Source of the DNA: an uncultured Myxococcales bacterium
Lineage (GTDB): Bacteria; Myxococcota_A; Polyangia; Fen-1088
Direction: 5' to 3'
NCBI GenBank assembly: GCA_937889515.1
Contig: CALAOV010000389.1
Span: 1 to 43,292 of the forward strand
DNA: 43,292 nucleotides
In this document: positions 41,503-43,292 of the stretch, piece after piece
Layout: every line of letters starts with the position of its first letter
How positions within the stretch are numbered: position 1 is the first letter of the stretch
Translations under genes and position numbers: made by a program
Notes under the pieces: generated by a model
What the model was told of the DNA's origin: nothing
Database searches by the model: none
The model's input: the letters and a program-made list of their open reading frames with translations, nothing else

Positions 41503-42138
41503 ATGATCATTCAGAAGCTTCTCGCGATCGTGAACCTGGGGGCGGCCTGGGTCCTCTGGCTGCTGGTCGGTCTGTCCGTGATTTCGGTGGGGATCATGAT
41601 CGAGCGAACCTTCTTCTTCCTGGGGCGCCGGCTGCCCGGCCGCGACGCGTTGTCCGCCTGGTTGCTCGGGGGTGATTTCAAGAAGGCGCGCGAGGCGCTG
41701 GGGGACCGGATCGGGATCGAGGCCGAGGTGCTACGGGCCGCGCTCGACCAGGCCGATAGCGGCCCCGACAGCGTCGCCAAGGTCGTCGATGCCAACATCA
41801 AGCGATCGCGGCTGGAGTACGAGTCGCGCCTGGCCTTCCTGGCGACGCTGGGGAACAACGCGCCCTTCATCGGCCTGTTCGGTACTGTCCTCGGGATCAT
41901 CCGCGCCTTCAGCGATCTGGCGCGGAACCCGAGCGCGGCGGGCGCCAGCTCGGTCATGGCCGGGATCTCGGAGGCGCTCATCGCGACGGCGGTCGGTCTG
42001 CTGGTCGCGCTGCCCGCGGTCGTGGCCTACAACGTTTTTCAGCGCGCGCTGCGCCGTGCTTCCCAGCGCGCCATGGTCCTGGGGGATCTGCTGGAGGCCC
42101 GCTTGCGCGGACACGACGTCAAGCCTGAGGCGGCCTGA
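41503..42138 (+). CDS. exbB: ExbB/TolQ/MotA-family proton channel protein
   Basis: The 211-residue protein has three membrane segments (about 13-33, 117-140, 157-178) and the family pattern FLATLGNNAPFIGLFGTVLG, then ISEALIATAVGLLVALPAVV. With ExbD it forms the inner-membrane motor that uses the proton gradient to energise TonB. The start at 41503 lies 24 bases after the lipoprotein gene, with a GGAAAGGA site. Genes for ExbD and TonB follow with overlaps, so one operon makes the complete system. Confidence 0.93.
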   Translation: MIIQKLLAIVNLGAAWVLWLLVGLSVISVGIMIERTFFFLGRRLPGRDALSAWLLGGDFKKAREALGDRIGIEAEVLRAALDQADSGPDSVAKVVDANIKRSRLEYESRLAFLATLGNNAPFIGLFGTVLGIIRAFSDLARNPSAAGASSVMAGISEALIATAVGLLVALPAVVAYNVFQRALRRASQRAMVLGDLLEARLRGHDVKPEAA

Positions 42139-42557
42139 TGGCCTCCACATCGGACGGCGACGACGGCGATGACGGCGGCATGATCAGCGGCATAAACGTC
42201 ACCCCACTGGTCGACATCACGCTGGTGCTGCTGATCATCTTCATGGTGACGGCCACGTACATCGTGCGGCAGGCGATCCAGGTCGATCTGCCGCGCGCCG
42301 CCAACGCGGGCGAGTCGACCGGCACCACGCTGGCGGTCATGCTCACCAAGGAGGGCGACATCTACCTCGACGGCCGGAAGAGCGACGAGACCGGCCTGCG
42401 CGACGCGGCCCGCAACGCCGCCGCCAAGGACAAGGACACCCGCGTGATCATCAGCGCCGACAAGAACTCGCTCCACGGCGCCGTGGTGCACGTCCTCGAT
42501 CTGATCAAGGGCGAAGGAATCGCGAAGTTCGCCATCAACATCGAAAAGGAGCAATGA
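42138..42557 (+). CDS. exbD: ExbD/TolR-family protein
   Basis: The 139-residue protein has a short acidic N-terminus (TSDGDDGDDGG), one transmembrane segment (ITLVLLIIFMVTATYIV) with the conserved Asp in NVTPLVDITLVLL that carries protons, and a periplasmic domain (about 60-139) typical of ExbD. The ATG overlaps the ExbB stop by one base (TGATG), and its own stop overlaps the TonB start (ATGA). It works with ExbB to drive TonB. Confidence 0.94.
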   Translation: MASTSDGDDGDDGGMISGINVTPLVDITLVLLIIFMVTATYIVRQAIQVDLPRAANAGESTGTTLAVMLTKEGDIYLDGRKSDETGLRDAARNAAAKDKDTRVIISADKNSLHGAVVHVLDLIKGEGIAKFAINIEKEQ

Positions 42558-43292
42558 GCCCAGCTCCGTCCACGCGCCGCGGGCTCCCGCCGGCGGTCGG
42601 ATACGTCCTGTCGATCGTGGTCCACCTGGCAATCTTCGGCTGGGCCTGGGCGCTGCCTGTCCGCGCCCGCCGCACGGAGCGGGTCGACGTCGAGATCGTC
42701 GAGGTGAAGCCCAAGCCCGTCGAGCCCAAGCCGCCGGCCCCCGAGCCGCCCAAGCAGACCGAACCGGTCAAGATGCGGCCGGCGCGCCGGGTGGCGCTGA
42801 ATCCCCCGCCGCCACCCCCCGACACGCCGCCGCCCGAAACCCCGCCGCCCGAGACGCCCCCCTCGCCCGCGCTCACGCCCGGCCCGGTGCGCCTCGGGAT
42901 CTCGCTGTCGTCGACCAGCGTCGGGGGCGGCTTTTCCGCCCCGGTGGGGAACAGCCTGGCCGGAAAGCCGACGCCGCGCGCGGCGGCGCCGGCCGGCGAC
43001 GACATCGGTCCTGTGACCCATGCGGCGGCGCTGACCGTGCAACCCGAGGCGATCGACGTCGAGATACCGAAGAGTGAGTACCCTCGGGCGGCGCTCGATG
43101 CCGGTTTCGAGGGCAGCGTCCTCCTCAAGATCGTGATCGACGCCACCGGACACGTGCGGCGCGCCGTGGTGCTCAAGGATCCTGGCTACGGACTGGGCGC
43201 CGCCGCCGCCAAGAGCGTCCGCCGTTTTCGGTTCAAGCCCGGTGAGGTCGACGGAAAACCCACCACCACCGAGATACCCTTCACCTGTACCT
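42554..43292 (+). CDS. tonB: TonB energy-transducing protein, C-terminal end outside window
   Basis: The frame runs from an ATG overlapping the ExbD stop to the window edge (246 codons seen). It has one N-terminal membrane anchor (VGYVLSIVVHLAIFGWAWAL), a Pro/Lys/Glu-rich spacer that spans the periplasm (KPKPVEPKPPAPEPP; then a PPPETPPPET stretch), and a TonB C-terminal domain (about 165-246): YPRAALDAGFEGSVLLKIVI, GHVRRAVVLKDPGYGLG, SVRRFRFKPGEVDG. It resembles the extra TonB domain of the receptor gene. Only the very end is missing. Confidence 0.92.
   Translation, partial: MSPAPSTRRGLPPAVGYVLSIVVHLAIFGWAWALPVRARRTERVDVEIVEVKPKPVEPKPPAPEPPKQTEPVKMRPARRVALNPPPPPPDTPPPETPPPETPPSPALTPGPVRLGISLSSTSVGGGFSAPVGNSLAGKPTPRAAAPAGDDIGPVTHAAALTVQPEAIDVEIPKSEYPRAALDAGFEGSVLLKIVIDATGHVRRAVVLKDPGYGLGAAAAKSVRRFRFKPGEVDGKPTTTEIPFTCT

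Overview
The window is GC-rich DNA from what is very probably a myxobacterium (Myxococcota, most like Polyangia). The signs are MYXO-CTERM-type sorting tails on two secreted proteins, many lipoproteins with Gly/Ser/Thr-rich linkers, and a high density of ECF sigma, NtrC-type, AraC and two-component regulators. The secreted enzymes point to growth on plant cell-wall polysaccharide. I see no rRNA, tRNA, CRISPR array, phage or insertion sequence.

Layout. 1-2042: three overlapping minus-strand genes for envelope proteins of unknown function. 2043-3235: an empty stretch, then a Cys-rich lipoprotein. 3294-7193: two AraC-type regulators around a complete CE2-type acetyl esterase and a 3'-truncated putative esterase. 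7250-10523: an outer-membrane protein, a LamG lipoprotein, an ECF sigma factor and a membrane protein likely to be its anti-sigma. 10549-19316: a minus-strand hemicellulose locus with a LamB-type porin, three GH54 alpha-L-arabinofuranosidases and a GH39 glycosidase. 19458-26956: a MYXO-CTERM protein, an ArsR/AHSA1/VOC operon, a large Big_5 lipoprotein, a GLG1-type Cys-rich protein, a receiver protein and a tandem-domain lipoprotein. 27220-31078: a membrane histidine kinase, an NtrC-type regulator and a beta-barrel protein behind a sigma54 promoter. 31091-34579: two gene fragments joined by a deletion, a pseudo-receiver, a RibD-type reductase and small genes. 34646-36844: a secreted GH12 glucanase. 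37061-43292: a TetR regulator divergent from a TonB-dependent receptor, lipoprotein, ExbB, ExbD and TonB operon that runs off the window.

Main discovery. A two-box element, (T)GACAA-N15-GACAA, lies upstream of the ECF sigma gene and upstream of each of the three GH54 genes, always in the gene-sense orientation and with the same 15-base gap. The simplest reading is a self-activating ECF sigma regulon that drives GH54c-GH39, GH54b and GH54a-lamB together: arabinose side chains are removed outside the cell, the backbone is cut by the surface-anchored GH39 enzyme, and oligosaccharides enter through the porin. The sigma copy also has an 18-base perfect palindrome between the two boxes.

Other points of note: an NtrC-type regulator whose sigma54-contact GAFTGA loop is replaced by GSHSAA, although a textbook -24/-12 promoter follows it; a receiver with Glu and Arg in place of the phospho-Asp and conserved Lys; a TonB-dependent receptor carrying its own TonB C-terminal domain; and two deletion scars (about 5600 and about 32020). 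All functions are read from sequence alone; no database search was run.
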